Assembly (NCBI RefSeq): GCF_030657335.1
Contig: NZ_CP131039.1
Span: 2,186,501-2,250,500 of the forward strand
Length of the DNA: 64,000 bases
Direction: 5' to 3'
DNA from: Croceibacterium aestuarii
GTDB taxonomy: Bacteria; Pseudomonadota; Alphaproteobacteria; Sphingomonadales; Sphingomonadaceae
In this document: positions 1-7,891 of the stretch, one piece after another
Layout: each line of letters begins with the position of its first letter
How positions within the stretch are numbered: the first letter of the stretch is position 1
The notes under the pieces: model-generated
What the model was told of the DNA's origin: nothing
Database searches by the model: none
The model's input: only the letters and a program-made list of their open reading frames with translations
Program-made: the position numbers and the translations under genes

Positions 1-19
1 CCGCCGCGAGGGCGCGCCG

Positions 20-1705
20 CTATTCCGCGCCTTGGCTCGCCCCGTTGGCCGCGCTGATGATCGCTCTCACGCTGGCTGCCGCTACGTCCTCGTCGATCCC
101 CACGCCCCAGACGGTGCGGCCGTCCGTTGTGCGGCATTCGAGATAGGTTGCCGCGCGCGCATCGCTGCCGGTGCCGAGCGCATGCTCGACGTAATCGGCC
201 ACCTCGAGCTCGAGCCCGAAGGTTTGTCTCAGCGTCGTCAGCACCGACGAGATCAGGCCCTTGCCGCGGCCCGAAACCCGTTGCGGCTTGCCGTCGACCT
301 CGATCGTCCCGGCGAACAGGCGGGTGCCGTCGGTGGCGCGGGTTTCCTCGAAATCGACGAGGCGAAAGCGGCGCTTGTCGACCTTGACGAAGTATGCTTC
401 GCGAAAGGTCTGCCAGATATCCGCGGCGTTCAGCTCGCGGCCGAGTTCGTCGGCGAGGCGCTGGACATGTTTCGAGAAGTCCGCCTGCAGCTTCTTCGGC
501 AGCTTCAGGCCCTGGTCCTGTTCGAGCACCCAGGCAAAGCCGCCCTTGCCGGACTGCGAATTGACCCGGATGACGGCTTCGTAATTGCGTCCGAGGTCGG
601 CCGGATCGATTGGCAGATAGGGCACGCGCCACAGCTCGTCGTTGCGCCGTTCCTGTGCGGCGAAACCCTTCTTGATCGCGTCCTGGTGGCTGCCGGAAAA
701 AGCAGTGAAGACCAGCTCGCCGCCATAGGGATGGCGCTCGTGGACAGGGATCTGGTTGCAGTACTCGACGGTCTCGATGACCTCGTCGATGTTCGAGAAA
801 TCGAGGCCCGGGTTGATCCCTTGCGTGTACATGTTGAGCGCCAGCGTCACCAGACAGCAGTTGCCGGTGCGTTCGCCGTTGCCGAACAGGCATCCCTCGA
901 TGCGATCGGCGCCGGCCATCAGACCCAGCTCCGCCGCGGCCACGCCGGTACCGCGGTCGTTGTGGGTGTGCAGCGAGATGACCGCGCTCTCACGGTTCGG
1001 CAGGTTGCGGCAGAAATACTCGATCTGGTCGGCGTAGATGTTCGGCGTCGCCGCCTCGACCGTGGCCGGCAGGTTGAGGATGATGGGATTTTCGGGCGTC
1101 GGCTGCAGGACGTCCATTACCGCCTCGCAGACGGAAATCGAGAAATCGAGTTCCGCGGTCGAAAAGGTTTCCGGCGAATACTGGAAGTGCCAATCGGTGT
1201 CGGGCCGCTTCGCCGCTTCGTCGCGCATGACCTTTGCGCCTTTCATGGCAACCTCGCGCACCTCGTCGGGCGTCATGCGGAAGACGATTTCGCGCCATGC
1301 CGGGCTGACCGCGTTGTAGAGGTGGACGATGGCCGAGCGCGCGCCTTCGAGACTTTCGAAGCTGGTGCGGATCAGGTCTTCGCGGCTCTGGGTGAGGACC
1401 TGGACCAGGACATCGTCGGGTATGCGCCCCGACTTGACCAGGCCGGAGATGAAGTCGAACTCGGTCTGTCCGGCGCTCGGGAAGCCGACTTCGATCTCTT
1501 TCAGCCCGACTTCGACCAGCTGGTCGAAGAAGCGGTTCTTCTTCACCGCATCCATCGGGTCGACGATCGCCTGGTTGCCGTCGCGCAGGTCGGTCGAAAG
1601 CCAGCGCGGCGGGGACGTAATCGTACGCGAGGGCCACTGCCGGTCGGGCAGAGGCACCTGGGGGAAGGGCCGGTACTTAACCGAGGGATCGCTCAGCATC
1701 GCCAT
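20..1705 (-). CDS. leuA: 2-isopropylmalate synthase
   Basis: LeuA condenses acetyl-CoA with 2-ketoisovalerate, the first committed step of leucine synthesis, in the cytosol. The 561 aa protein carries the catalytic and metal motifs of the DRE-TIM metallolyase family: STDLRDGNQ near residues 37-45, HTHNDRGTG at 246-254 and GNGERTGN at 275-282. A C-terminal regulatory domain follows, as in the longer LeuA type. I chose the ATG at 1705; the reading frame stays open 12 codons further upstream, and an ATG two codons downstream (1699) is also possible. A leucine-rich leader peptide and an inverted repeat lie in the 5' region, so attenuation is the likely control. The gene ends inside the window with TAG. 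Confidence 0.95.
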   Translation of the reverse strand: MAMLSDPSVKYRPFPQVPLPDRQWPSRTITSPPRWLSTDLRDGNQAIVDPMDAVKKNRFFDQLVEVGLKEIEVGFPSAGQTEFDFISGLVKSGRIPDDVLVQVLTQSREDLIRTSFESLEGARSAIVHLYNAVSPAWREIVFRMTPDEVREVAMKGAKVMRDEAAKRPDTDWHFQYSPETFSTAELDFSISVCEAVMDVLQPTPENPIILNLPATVEAATPNIYADQIEYFCRNLPNRESAVISLHTHNDRGTGVAAAELGLMAGADRIEGCLFGNGERTGNCCLVTLALNMYTQGINPGLDFSNIDEVIETVEYCNQIPVHERHPYGGELVFTAFSGSHQDAIKKGFAAQERRNDELWRVPYLPIDPADLGRNYEAVIRVNSQSGKGGFAWVLEQDQGLKLPKKLQADFSKHVQRLADELGRELNAADIWQTFREAYFVKVDKRRFRLVDFEETRATDGTRLFAGTIEVDGKPQRVSGRGKGLISSVLTTLRQTFGLELEVADYVEHALGTGSDARAATYLECRTTDGRTVWGVGIDEDVAAASVRAIISAANGASQGAE

Positions 1706-1780
1706 CGCAATTTGCCTTATCGCATCAATGCCGCGCGGCAAGCGCCAGCGCGGACAATTTCGACTATCGGGTGGTGAAGG

Positions 1781-1836
1781 GCCCTTAGGCGGGCGCCGCG
1801 CCGCGTGGGCGCAGGCAGTGGGTCGCGCCTAAGGGC
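1781..1836 (-). promoter_or_regulatory. Putative leuA attenuator stem-loop
   Basis: Positions 1781-1791 (GCCCTTAGGCG on the plus strand) and 1826-1836 (CGCCTAAGGGC) form a perfect 11 bp inverted repeat around a GC-rich loop that could fold further. The leader-peptide stop lies in the promoter-proximal arm, so a ribosome there would block pairing. No clear U-run follows the distal arm, so the switch may act on translation or Rho access, or use an alternative hairpin. Confidence 0.5.
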
Positions 1837-1876
1837 GCGTAAGTCGAAGCAGCGACAGGAGCTCGCGGCGGATCAT
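1829..1876 (-). CDS. Leucine leader peptide of leuA
   Basis: A 15-codon ORF begins with ATG at 1876 and reads MIRRELLSLLRLTRP, then TAG. Five of the 15 residues are leucine, in two LL pairs plus one single. It lies about 120 bases upstream of leuA on the same strand, and its stop codon falls inside one arm of an 11 bp perfect inverted repeat. This is the arrangement of a ribosome-stalling leucine attenuator. The Shine-Dalgarno sequence is weak. The function is inferred from composition and position. Confidence 0.7.
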   Translation of the reverse strand: MIRRELLSLLRLTRP

Positions 1877-1955
1877 GCGGGTAGAGATAGGCGAAGGCGG
1901 TTAAGAAATCCAGTGCGAAAGGGCGGCGCGCGAACGCGCCGCCCGATCTGAATGC

Positions 1956-2597
1956 TTACTGCTTCTCGAACGCGGTGGTGATCGTCAGGTCGACCTCGTC
2001 GCCGACCATCGGTACGAACGTCGCGAGACCGAAGTCCGAGCGCTTGATCGTGGCCGATCCCTCGAAGCCGACGGTCAGCTTGTTGCCCATCATCGAATTG
2101 CCCGCACCGGTGAAGACCGCATCGATGGTCACCGGCTTGGTCACGCCGTTGAGCGTCAAGTCGCCGGTGATCTTGGCTTTCGTCCCGTCGACCTTCACGT
2201 TGGTCGAGACGAAGTGAGCCGGCGCCGGATTCGGGCCGAAGAAGTCCGGCTTCTTGCCGTCCTGCCCGCCGCGCAGCAGGTGATCGTGGAAGCCCTGGCT
2301 GGCGACGGTCGGGTTGATCGGGACCGTCGCTTCGACCTTGGCTCCGGCCAGGTTCGCCGGATCGATCATGAGCGTTGCGTCGACATCGCCGAAGATGCCG
2401 AAGTAGTCGTTGAAGCCGAAGTGATTGTAGCGGAAGCCGATCAGCGAGTGGTTCTTGTCGGTCTTGTAGGTTCCCGCCAGGACGCGCTTGGTGTCCATCT
2501 GGCCCGGCAACTGCGGCGGCCCGTTCTGGGCTTGAAGCGAGGTAAAGGCGGCGAGCGTGACAGCGCCGGCGAGGACGGTGGCGGTGAGTTTGCGCAT
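1956..2597 (-). CDS. YceI family periplasmic lipid-binding-like protein
   Basis: The 213 aa product starts at the ATG at 2597, preceded by GGGAGAA. An N-terminal signal peptide (about residues 1-23, ending SLQA) points to export. The mature part opens with the YceI pattern Y-x-D-x-x-H-S-x-I-x-F-x-x-x-H-F-G and continues as an all-beta lipocalin-like domain with the typical LTLNGVTKPV turn. YceI proteins bind polyisoprenoid-like lipids in known structures; the physiological ligand is usually unknown. The longer reading frame running upstream to 2792 lacks a signal-like start and is not used. Confidence 0.85.
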   Translation of the reverse strand: MRKLTATVLAGAVTLAAFTSLQAQNGPPQLPGQMDTKRVLAGTYKTDKNHSLIGFRYNHFGFNDYFGIFGDVDATLMIDPANLAGAKVEATVPINPTVASQGFHDHLLRGGQDGKKPDFFGPNPAPAHFVSTNVKVDGTKAKITGDLTLNGVTKPVTIDAVFTGAGNSMMGNKLTVGFEGSATIKRSDFGLATFVPMVGDEVDLTITTAFEKQ

Positions 2598-2816
2598 GTG
2601 TGAGTTCTCCCGTGAAAAGTTGCCGGGATTCTGGCGATGGTTTTTGACATTGTCCACTGCGAAGATTGGCTGCGTAAGCTTCTGGTTCCGCAAGGCCAGG
2701 GCACCTGCCTTCGGGGCGAATCGCAATCGGCACTCCATCCACCAGGCGCTGGAACGAAAGGCGGTTCCGCGGCCTCTTGAACCCGCGGGCAATGCATCCT
2801 AGATTGCGAATGCGGG

Positions 2817-2942
2817 CCGGGCCCCTCTGGCGTATCGGATTCTTCAATCCGCGCGTGATGTCGGACCGCATCGGGTGTCCCCGGTGCGAGGTTCGGCTTC
2901 CCCCCTTCCTCCGAACTCGAACCGGGCGACACTCGATTGAAC
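2817..2942 (+). promoter_or_regulatory. Candidate structured 5' UTR element, copy 1
   Basis: This region contains three blocks that recur before the TerC gene: CCGGGCCCCTCTGGCG (2817-2832), GATGTCGGA (2857-2865) and GATTGAAC (2935-2942). Between the first two lies a perfect hairpin, CGGATT-CTTC-AATCCG (2835-2850). Between the second and third is another, GCATCGGG-TGTC-CCCGGTGC (2868-2887). Conserved loops with variable stems indicate an RNA element. It precedes the DUF465 gene, whose Shine-Dalgarno GAGGAG lies just downstream. Confidence 0.55.
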
Positions 2943-2966
2943 CAACGCGTTCACGAGGAGTGCACG

Positions 2967-3146
2967 ATGAGTCCCAAGGTTTTCAGTCTCCTGCAGAAAC
3001 ACCAGCGCCTCGACGAGGAGCTGCGGATCGAACAGGTCCGCAAATGGCCGGATCATTTCCGGATTCGCAGGCTCAAGAAGCTCAAGCTGGCGGTGCGCGA
3101 CGCACTGCGCGACGTCGCCCGGCCGCGCAATCCCACCCGGGCCTGA
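2967..3146 (+). CDS. DUF465 (YdcH-like) small protein
   Basis: The 59 aa protein starts at the ATG at 2967, six bases after a strong GAGGAG Shine-Dalgarno (2955-2960). It reads as one charged helical segment with the DUF465 pattern: a Q-K-H-Q-R-L-D-E-E-L core, then I-R-R-L-K-K-L-K-L-A-V-R-D. Proteins of this family are small, widespread in alphaproteobacteria and of unknown function. An RNA-like element precedes it and a strong hairpin follows, so it looks like a single-gene transcript. That element is shared with the TerC gene, which suggests co-regulation. Confidence 0.8.
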   Translation: MSPKVFSLLQKHQRLDEELRIEQVRKWPDHFRIRRLKKLKLAVRDALRDVARPRNPTRA

Positions 3147-3149
3147 CCC

Positions 3150-3191
3150 GGCTAGGTGCGGCCCGCTCTCGCTAGTGGGCCGCACCTAGCC
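3150..3191 (+). terminator. 15 bp perfect inverted repeat, terminator-like
   Basis: Positions 3150-3164 and 3177-3191 pair perfectly (GGCTAGGTGCGGCCC with its complement) around a 12-base loop. The hairpin starts just after the DUF465 stop. Only a short T stretch follows, so it is a strong hairpin with a weak tail. It separates the DUF465 transcript from the TerC one. Confidence 0.6.
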
Positions 3192-3203
3192 TTCAAATTG
3201 GAT

Positions 3204-3298
3204 CCGGGCCCCTCTGGCGAGCGAGCCGTCGCCCGCGATGTCGGAACCTGCGCTATCCCACGCCGCCGACGGGCGGCGCATCGATACGTGGATTGAAC
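3204..3298 (+). promoter_or_regulatory. Candidate structured 5' UTR element, copy 2 (before terC)
   Basis: The same three blocks as copy 1 occur in the same order: CCGGGCCCCTCTGGCG (3204-3219), GATGTCGGA (3237-3245) and GATTGAAC (3291-3298). The stems differ in sequence: GGCGA/TCGCC (3216-3233) and GCCGCC-GACG-GGCGGC (3262-3277). The last block ends one base before the terC start codon, so the element overlaps the ribosome landing site and could control translation. It does not resemble the yybP-ykoY consensus as I know it. Confidence 0.6.
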
Positions 3299-3299
3299 G

Positions 3300-4277
3300 A
3301 TGGAATTCCTGATGCTCGATTGGCTGGGAAAACCGGTCTGGATGTGGCTGTTCTTTATCACAATTGTGCTCGCCTTGCTCGTCATCGATCTCGGCGTCAT
3401 GCACCGCAAGGAGCGTGAAATCGGCGTGCGCGAGAGTTTGGCGATGTCAGCCTTCTACGTCGCGCTCGGTCTCGCATTCGGCGGTTGGCTGTGGTGGTAC
3501 GCGGGCGCGGATGCGGGCCTAAGCTACGTTACCGGGTTCGCGATCGAGAAGAGCCTGGCGATGGACAACGTCTTCGTCATCGCGATGATCTTCGGCTACT
3601 TCGGCATCCCCCGTCTGCACCAGTATAGGGTGCTGTTCTGGGGCATTCTGGGCGTCATCGTGCTGCGCGCGGTGATGATCGGCTTCGGTGCCGCGGCGGT
3701 GCAGCAGTGGGGCTGGGTACTCTATCTCTTCGCGGCGTTCCTGATCGTGACCGGCATCAAAATGTGGCTGACGGCCGACAAGCAGTACGATGTCGGTGGC
3801 TCGCCCGTGCTGCGCTGGGTGCGTCGGTGCTTCCGGGTGACGGACACGCTGCACGGGCAGAATTTCTGGGTCAAGCTGCCCGATCCCGCGAGCGGCAAGG
3901 CGGCGTGGTTCATGACGCCGCTGTTCCTGACGCTGGTCATGATCGAGTTCGTGGACGTCGTCTTCGCGGTCGATTCGGTGCCGGCGATTTTCGCCATCAC
4001 CACCGATCCGTTCATCGTCTACACGTCCAACATCTTCGCCATCCTCGGCCTGCGTGCGCTCTATTTCGCGCTCGCGGCGATGGTCGAGCGGTTCCACTAC
4101 CTCAAGTATGCGCTGAGCGTGCTGCTGGTGTTCATCGGCTCCAAGATCTTGCTTGCCGATGCGCTGGGACTTGGCAAGTTCCCCCCGGCGGCCTCGCTGG
4201 GGATCACGTTCGCGATCCTCGCCGGCGGCGTCGCCTGGTCGCTGTGGAAGACGCGCGAGAAACCGGCGGCGGCTTAA
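3300..4277 (+). CDS. TerC family integral membrane protein
   Basis: This is a 325 aa inner-membrane protein with about nine predicted helices. Acidic and polar residues inside helices match the TerC/Alx family: the EKSLAMDNVF motif (residues 83-92) and EFVDVVFAVDSVPA (216-229), with Asp89, Asp219 and Asp225 as candidate metal ligands. Members of the family export manganese or other divalent ions, often in metal or alkaline stress. The start is the ATG at 3300 with no Shine-Dalgarno; an in-frame ATG lies four codons later. The upstream RNA-like element probably controls expression. The substrate cannot be read from the sequence. Confidence 0.88.
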   Translation: MEFLMLDWLGKPVWMWLFFITIVLALLVIDLGVMHRKEREIGVRESLAMSAFYVALGLAFGGWLWWYAGADAGLSYVTGFAIEKSLAMDNVFVIAMIFGYFGIPRLHQYRVLFWGILGVIVLRAVMIGFGAAAVQQWGWVLYLFAAFLIVTGIKMWLTADKQYDVGGSPVLRWVRRCFRVTDTLHGQNFWVKLPDPASGKAAWFMTPLFLTLVMIEFVDVVFAVDSVPAIFAITTDPFIVYTSNIFAILGLRALYFALAAMVERFHYLKYALSVLLVFIGSKILLADALGLGKFPPAASLGITFAILAGGVAWSLWKTREKPAAA

Positions 4278-4285
4278 ACAAAAAA

Positions 4286-4309
4286 GGGGGAGCGGCAAAC
4301 CGCTCCCCC
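4286..4309 (-). terminator. Intrinsic terminator after ilvC
   Basis: GGGGGAGCGG (4286-4295) pairs perfectly with CCGCTCCCCC (4300-4309) around a CAAA loop. On the minus strand the stem is followed by a T-rich run, making a classic intrinsic terminator for the ilvB-ilvN-ilvC transcript. It also lies just after the convergent terC stop. Confidence 0.88.
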
Positions 4310-4335
4310 CGGATTCGTCCGCATCTCGAGCCGGG

Positions 4336-5364
<1,029 letters not shown>

Positions 5365-5373
5365 TCATTCTCT

Positions 5374-5449
5374 CGTCATCCCCGCGCAGGCGGGGATCCA
5401 GTGCGTTTGGGTGGTCCCTAGCTGGATTCCCGCCTTCGCGGGAATGACG
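5374..5449. repeat. Dispersed palindromic repeat (REP-like)
   Basis: Two 27-base arms (5374-5400 and 5423-5449) form an imperfect inverted repeat. Each arm contains its own small palindrome, CCCCGC-GCAG-GCGGGG and CCCGC-CTTC-GCGGG. The sequence style (CGTCATCCCCGC...GCGGGAATGACG) is that of extragenic repeats scattered through many proteobacterial genomes. It lies between ilvN and ilvC and could form a hairpin in the operon transcript. Confidence 0.8.
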
Positions 5450-5476
5450 AAGTTGCTTTTACGGATGAGAGATATT

Positions 5477-5992
5477 CTAGGCCCCCTCGGCGCCGCGCAT
5501 CATGCCGACGACACCGCTGCGGCCGACTTCGACCAGCCCGAGCTCGCGCATCAGGTGGACGAAGCGGTCGATCTTCTCGCTCGCGCCGGTCAGCTCGAAC
5601 ACGAAGCTCTCGGTGGTGGTGTCGATGACGCTGGCGCGAAACACATCGGCGATGCGCAGCGCCTCGACGCGCGCCTCGCCGGTGCCCTTGACCTTGACCA
5701 GCGCGAGCTCGCGCTCGACGTGCGGACCGGCGTCGGTCAGGTCGGTGACCTTGTGCACCGGCACCAGCCGCTCGAGCTGGGCGATGATCTGGTCGATCAC
5801 CGGCGGCGGACCGTTGGTGACGATAGTGATGCGGCTCGTCGCGTGGTCCTCGGTGATGTCGGCCACGGTCAGGCTGTCGATGTTGTAGCCGCGCGCGGTG
5901 AACAGGCCGGCGATCTTGGCGAGAATGCCCGCCTCGTTGTCGACCAGAACCGCCAGCACGTGGCGTTCGGATTCACGCTGTTGGATCTTCAT
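5477..5992 (-). CDS. ilvN: Acetolactate synthase small (regulatory) subunit
   Basis: The 171 aa protein is the regulatory partner of IlvB and confers valine feedback inhibition. It has an N-terminal ACT domain opening with H-V-L-A-V-L-V-D-N-E-A-G-I-L and a C-terminal small-subunit domain (from about residue 85). The ATG at 5992 shares its A with the TGA of ilvB (TGATG), so the subunits are translationally coupled. A GTG one codon upstream is an alternative. The length is normal for the short bacterial form. Confidence 0.95.
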   Translation of the reverse strand: MKIQQRESERHVLAVLVDNEAGILAKIAGLFTARGYNIDSLTVADITEDHATSRITIVTNGPPPVIDQIIAQLERLVPVHKVTDLTDAGPHVERELALVKVKGTGEARVEALRIADVFRASVIDTTTESFVFELTGASEKIDRFVHLMRELGLVEVGRSGVVGMMRGAEGA

Positions 5993-7743
5993 CACACCAG
6001 CGCCTTCGCTTCGTCGTCCATCGTGCCGCCGACCATATCGCCGTAGAGCAGCATTTCGGTATGCGCCGCGCCGCTCGGGATCATCGGGAAGCAGTTGGCC
6101 TCCTTCGACACCTGGCAGTCGACCATCACCGGCCCGTCGTGCTCCATCATCGCCTTGATCGACGCGTCGAGGTCGGCTTCTTCAGTGATACGGATGCCTT
6201 TCCAGCCATAGGCTTCGGCCATTTTCACAAAATCAGGCAGACTGTCGCTGTACGAGTTCGAATAGCGGCTCTCGTAAGTCAGTTCCTGCCACTGGCGGAC
6301 CATGCCCATGTACTCGTTGTTGAGGATGAAAACCTTGATCGGCAGGCGGAACTGGCTCGCGGTGCCCATCTCCTGGATGTTCATCTGGATCGAGGCTTCG
6401 CCGGCGATGTCGATCACCAGCTTGCCGGGGTTGCCGAGCTGGGCGCCGATCGCTGCGGGCATGCCGTAGCCCATCGTGCCGAGCCCCCCGCTGGTCAGCC
6501 AGCGGTTGGGCTTGTCGAAGCCGAAGTACTGCGCCGCCCACATCTGGTGCTGGCCGACCTCGGTGGTGATGATCGGGTCGAGGTCCCTGGTCAGCGCGAA
6601 GAGGCGTTCGATCGCCAGTTGCGGCATGATCGAATCCTTGCGCGGCGGGTAGGCCAGGCTGTCGCGCGCACGCCAGCCGGTGATGCGCGCCTTCCACTCG
6701 GTCAGGTCCTGCCGCTTGCGGTTGCCCCAGGCCTCTATCAGCTGGTCGAGCACGATGCCGCAATCGCCGACGATGCCGAGGTCGACCGGCACGATCTTGT
6801 TGATCGAGCTACGGTCGATATCGATGTGAATTTTGGCCGAATTGGGCGCGAACGAGTCGAGCCGGCCCGTCACCCGGTCATCGAAACGGGCGCCGACCGC
6901 GATAATCAGATCGGCCTGATTCATCGCCATGTTGGCTTCGTAGGTGCCGTGCATGCCGAGCATGCCGAGCCAGTCCGGGTGTTCGGAAGGAAAGGCGCCC
7001 AGGCCCATCAGCGTCGAGGTCAGCGGTGCGCCGGTCAGCGCTTGCAGCTCGCGCAACGCATTGCTGGCGTGCGGTCCTGAATTGATGACTCCGCCGCCGG
7101 TGTAGAACACCGGAGCCCTGGCATTGGCGATGAGATCGATCGCCTCGGCAATTTCGCCCGCGGTGCCCACCGTGTTGGGCGTGTAGCGCTTCGGTCGCTG
7201 CGCCGGCCCGTCGGACAGCGCCGCGGTGGCGACCTGGACGTTCTTGGGAATGTCGACGACGACCGGGCCGGGACGGCCGGTAGTGGCGATCTCGAACGCC
7301 TCGTCGATCGTCGCGGCGAGGTCCGCCGGGTCTTTCACGAGGTAGTTGTGCTTGGTGCAGTGGCGAGTGAGGCCGACGGTGTCGGCTTCCTGGAAGGCAT
7401 CCGTGCCGATCAGGTTAGTCGCCACCTGGCCGGTGATGACCACCAGAGGAATCGAATCCATGAAGGCGTCGGCGATGCCGGTGATCGCGTTGGTCGCGCC
7501 CGGTCCGCTGGTGACCAGCACGACGCCCGGCTTGCCGGTGGAGCGGGCATAGCCCTCGGCGGCGTGCGCCGCGCCGGCTTCGTGGCGGACGAGGATGTGG
7601 CGGATGCGGTGATCGCCGAACAGTTCGTCGTAGATCGGCAGTACCGCCCCGCCGGGATAGCCGAACACGAATTCGACCCCCTGCCGTTCGAGGCAATCGA
7701 CGAGTATCGCAGCGCCGCTGCGTTCTTCGGACACGACTGGCAT
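5992..7743 (-). CDS. ilvB: Acetolactate synthase large (catalytic) subunit
   Basis: This ThDP-dependent enzyme makes acetolactate from pyruvate. The 583 aa protein has the three ThDP-fold domains, with VFGYPGGAVLPIYDEL near the N-terminus and the cofactor-activating Glu in VRHEAGAAHAAEG. The metal-binding motif reads AGEAS...NNEYMG, with Glu (codon 6397-6399) where GDG or GDA is usual. I give the ATG at 7743. A GTG at 7734, nine bases after AAAGGA, has better ribosome-site spacing and may be the true start. A palindrome and a hairpin precede the gene. Confidence 0.95.
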   Translation of the reverse strand: MPVVSEERSGAAILVDCLERQGVEFVFGYPGGAVLPIYDELFGDHRIRHILVRHEAGAAHAAEGYARSTGKPGVVLVTSGPGATNAITGIADAFMDSIPLVVITGQVATNLIGTDAFQEADTVGLTRHCTKHNYLVKDPADLAATIDEAFEIATTGRPGPVVVDIPKNVQVATAALSDGPAQRPKRYTPNTVGTAGEIAEAIDLIANARAPVFYTGGGVINSGPHASNALRELQALTGAPLTSTLMGLGAFPSEHPDWLGMLGMHGTYEANMAMNQADLIIAVGARFDDRVTGRLDSFAPNSAKIHIDIDRSSINKIVPVDLGIVGDCGIVLDQLIEAWGNRKRQDLTEWKARITGWRARDSLAYPPRKDSIMPQLAIERLFALTRDLDPIITTEVGQHQMWAAQYFGFDKPNRWLTSGGLGTMGYGMPAAIGAQLGNPGKLVIDIAGEASIQMNIQEMGTASQFRLPIKVFILNNEYMGMVRQWQELTYESRYSNSYSDSLPDFVKMAEAYGWKGIRITEEADLDASIKAMMEHDGPVMVDCQVSKEANCFPMIPSGAAHTEMLLYGDMVGGTMDDEAKALV

Positions 7744-7784
7744 TCCTTTTGCTGTTTGCGACCGACCTTGGAGGGGAAAAGATT

Positions 7785-7814
7785 GGCCCGGCGCGATTGG
7801 TATCGTGCCGGGCC
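7785..7814 (-). promoter_or_regulatory. Hairpin in the ilvB leader, attenuator-like
   Basis: GGCCCGGC (7785-7792) and GCCGGGCC (7807-7814) form a perfect 8 bp stem in the untranslated leader. On the minus strand it is followed by AATCTTTTCC, a short T-run as in a terminator. No convincing branched-chain-rich leader peptide was found upstream, so the trigger is unknown. Confidence 0.45.
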
Positions 7815-7866
7815 GCTCCTCTCCAACTCCTGTCACGGGTTCAACCGTGCTTGGAAGAGCGGCTAG

Positions 7867-7883
7867 ATGACATTAAATGTCAT
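7867..7883. promoter_or_regulatory. 17 bp palindrome at the ilvB promoter
   Basis: ATGACATTAAATGTCAT is a perfect 7-3-7 palindrome just downstream of the miaA stop and about 125 bases before the ilvB start. On the minus strand it follows and partly overlaps a TTGACA hexamer (7888-7883) that could be a -35 box; no good -10 is obvious at standard spacing. The layout suits an operator for a dimeric repressor of the ilvBNC operon. Confidence 0.5.
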
Positions 7884-7891
7884 GTCAACTG

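Noticed and set aside
7744-7836. N-terminal extension of IlvB upstream of 7743
   Set aside because: The frame is open but contains the leader hairpin and no family sequence; the ATG at 7743 or GTG at 7734 fits the known N-terminus.
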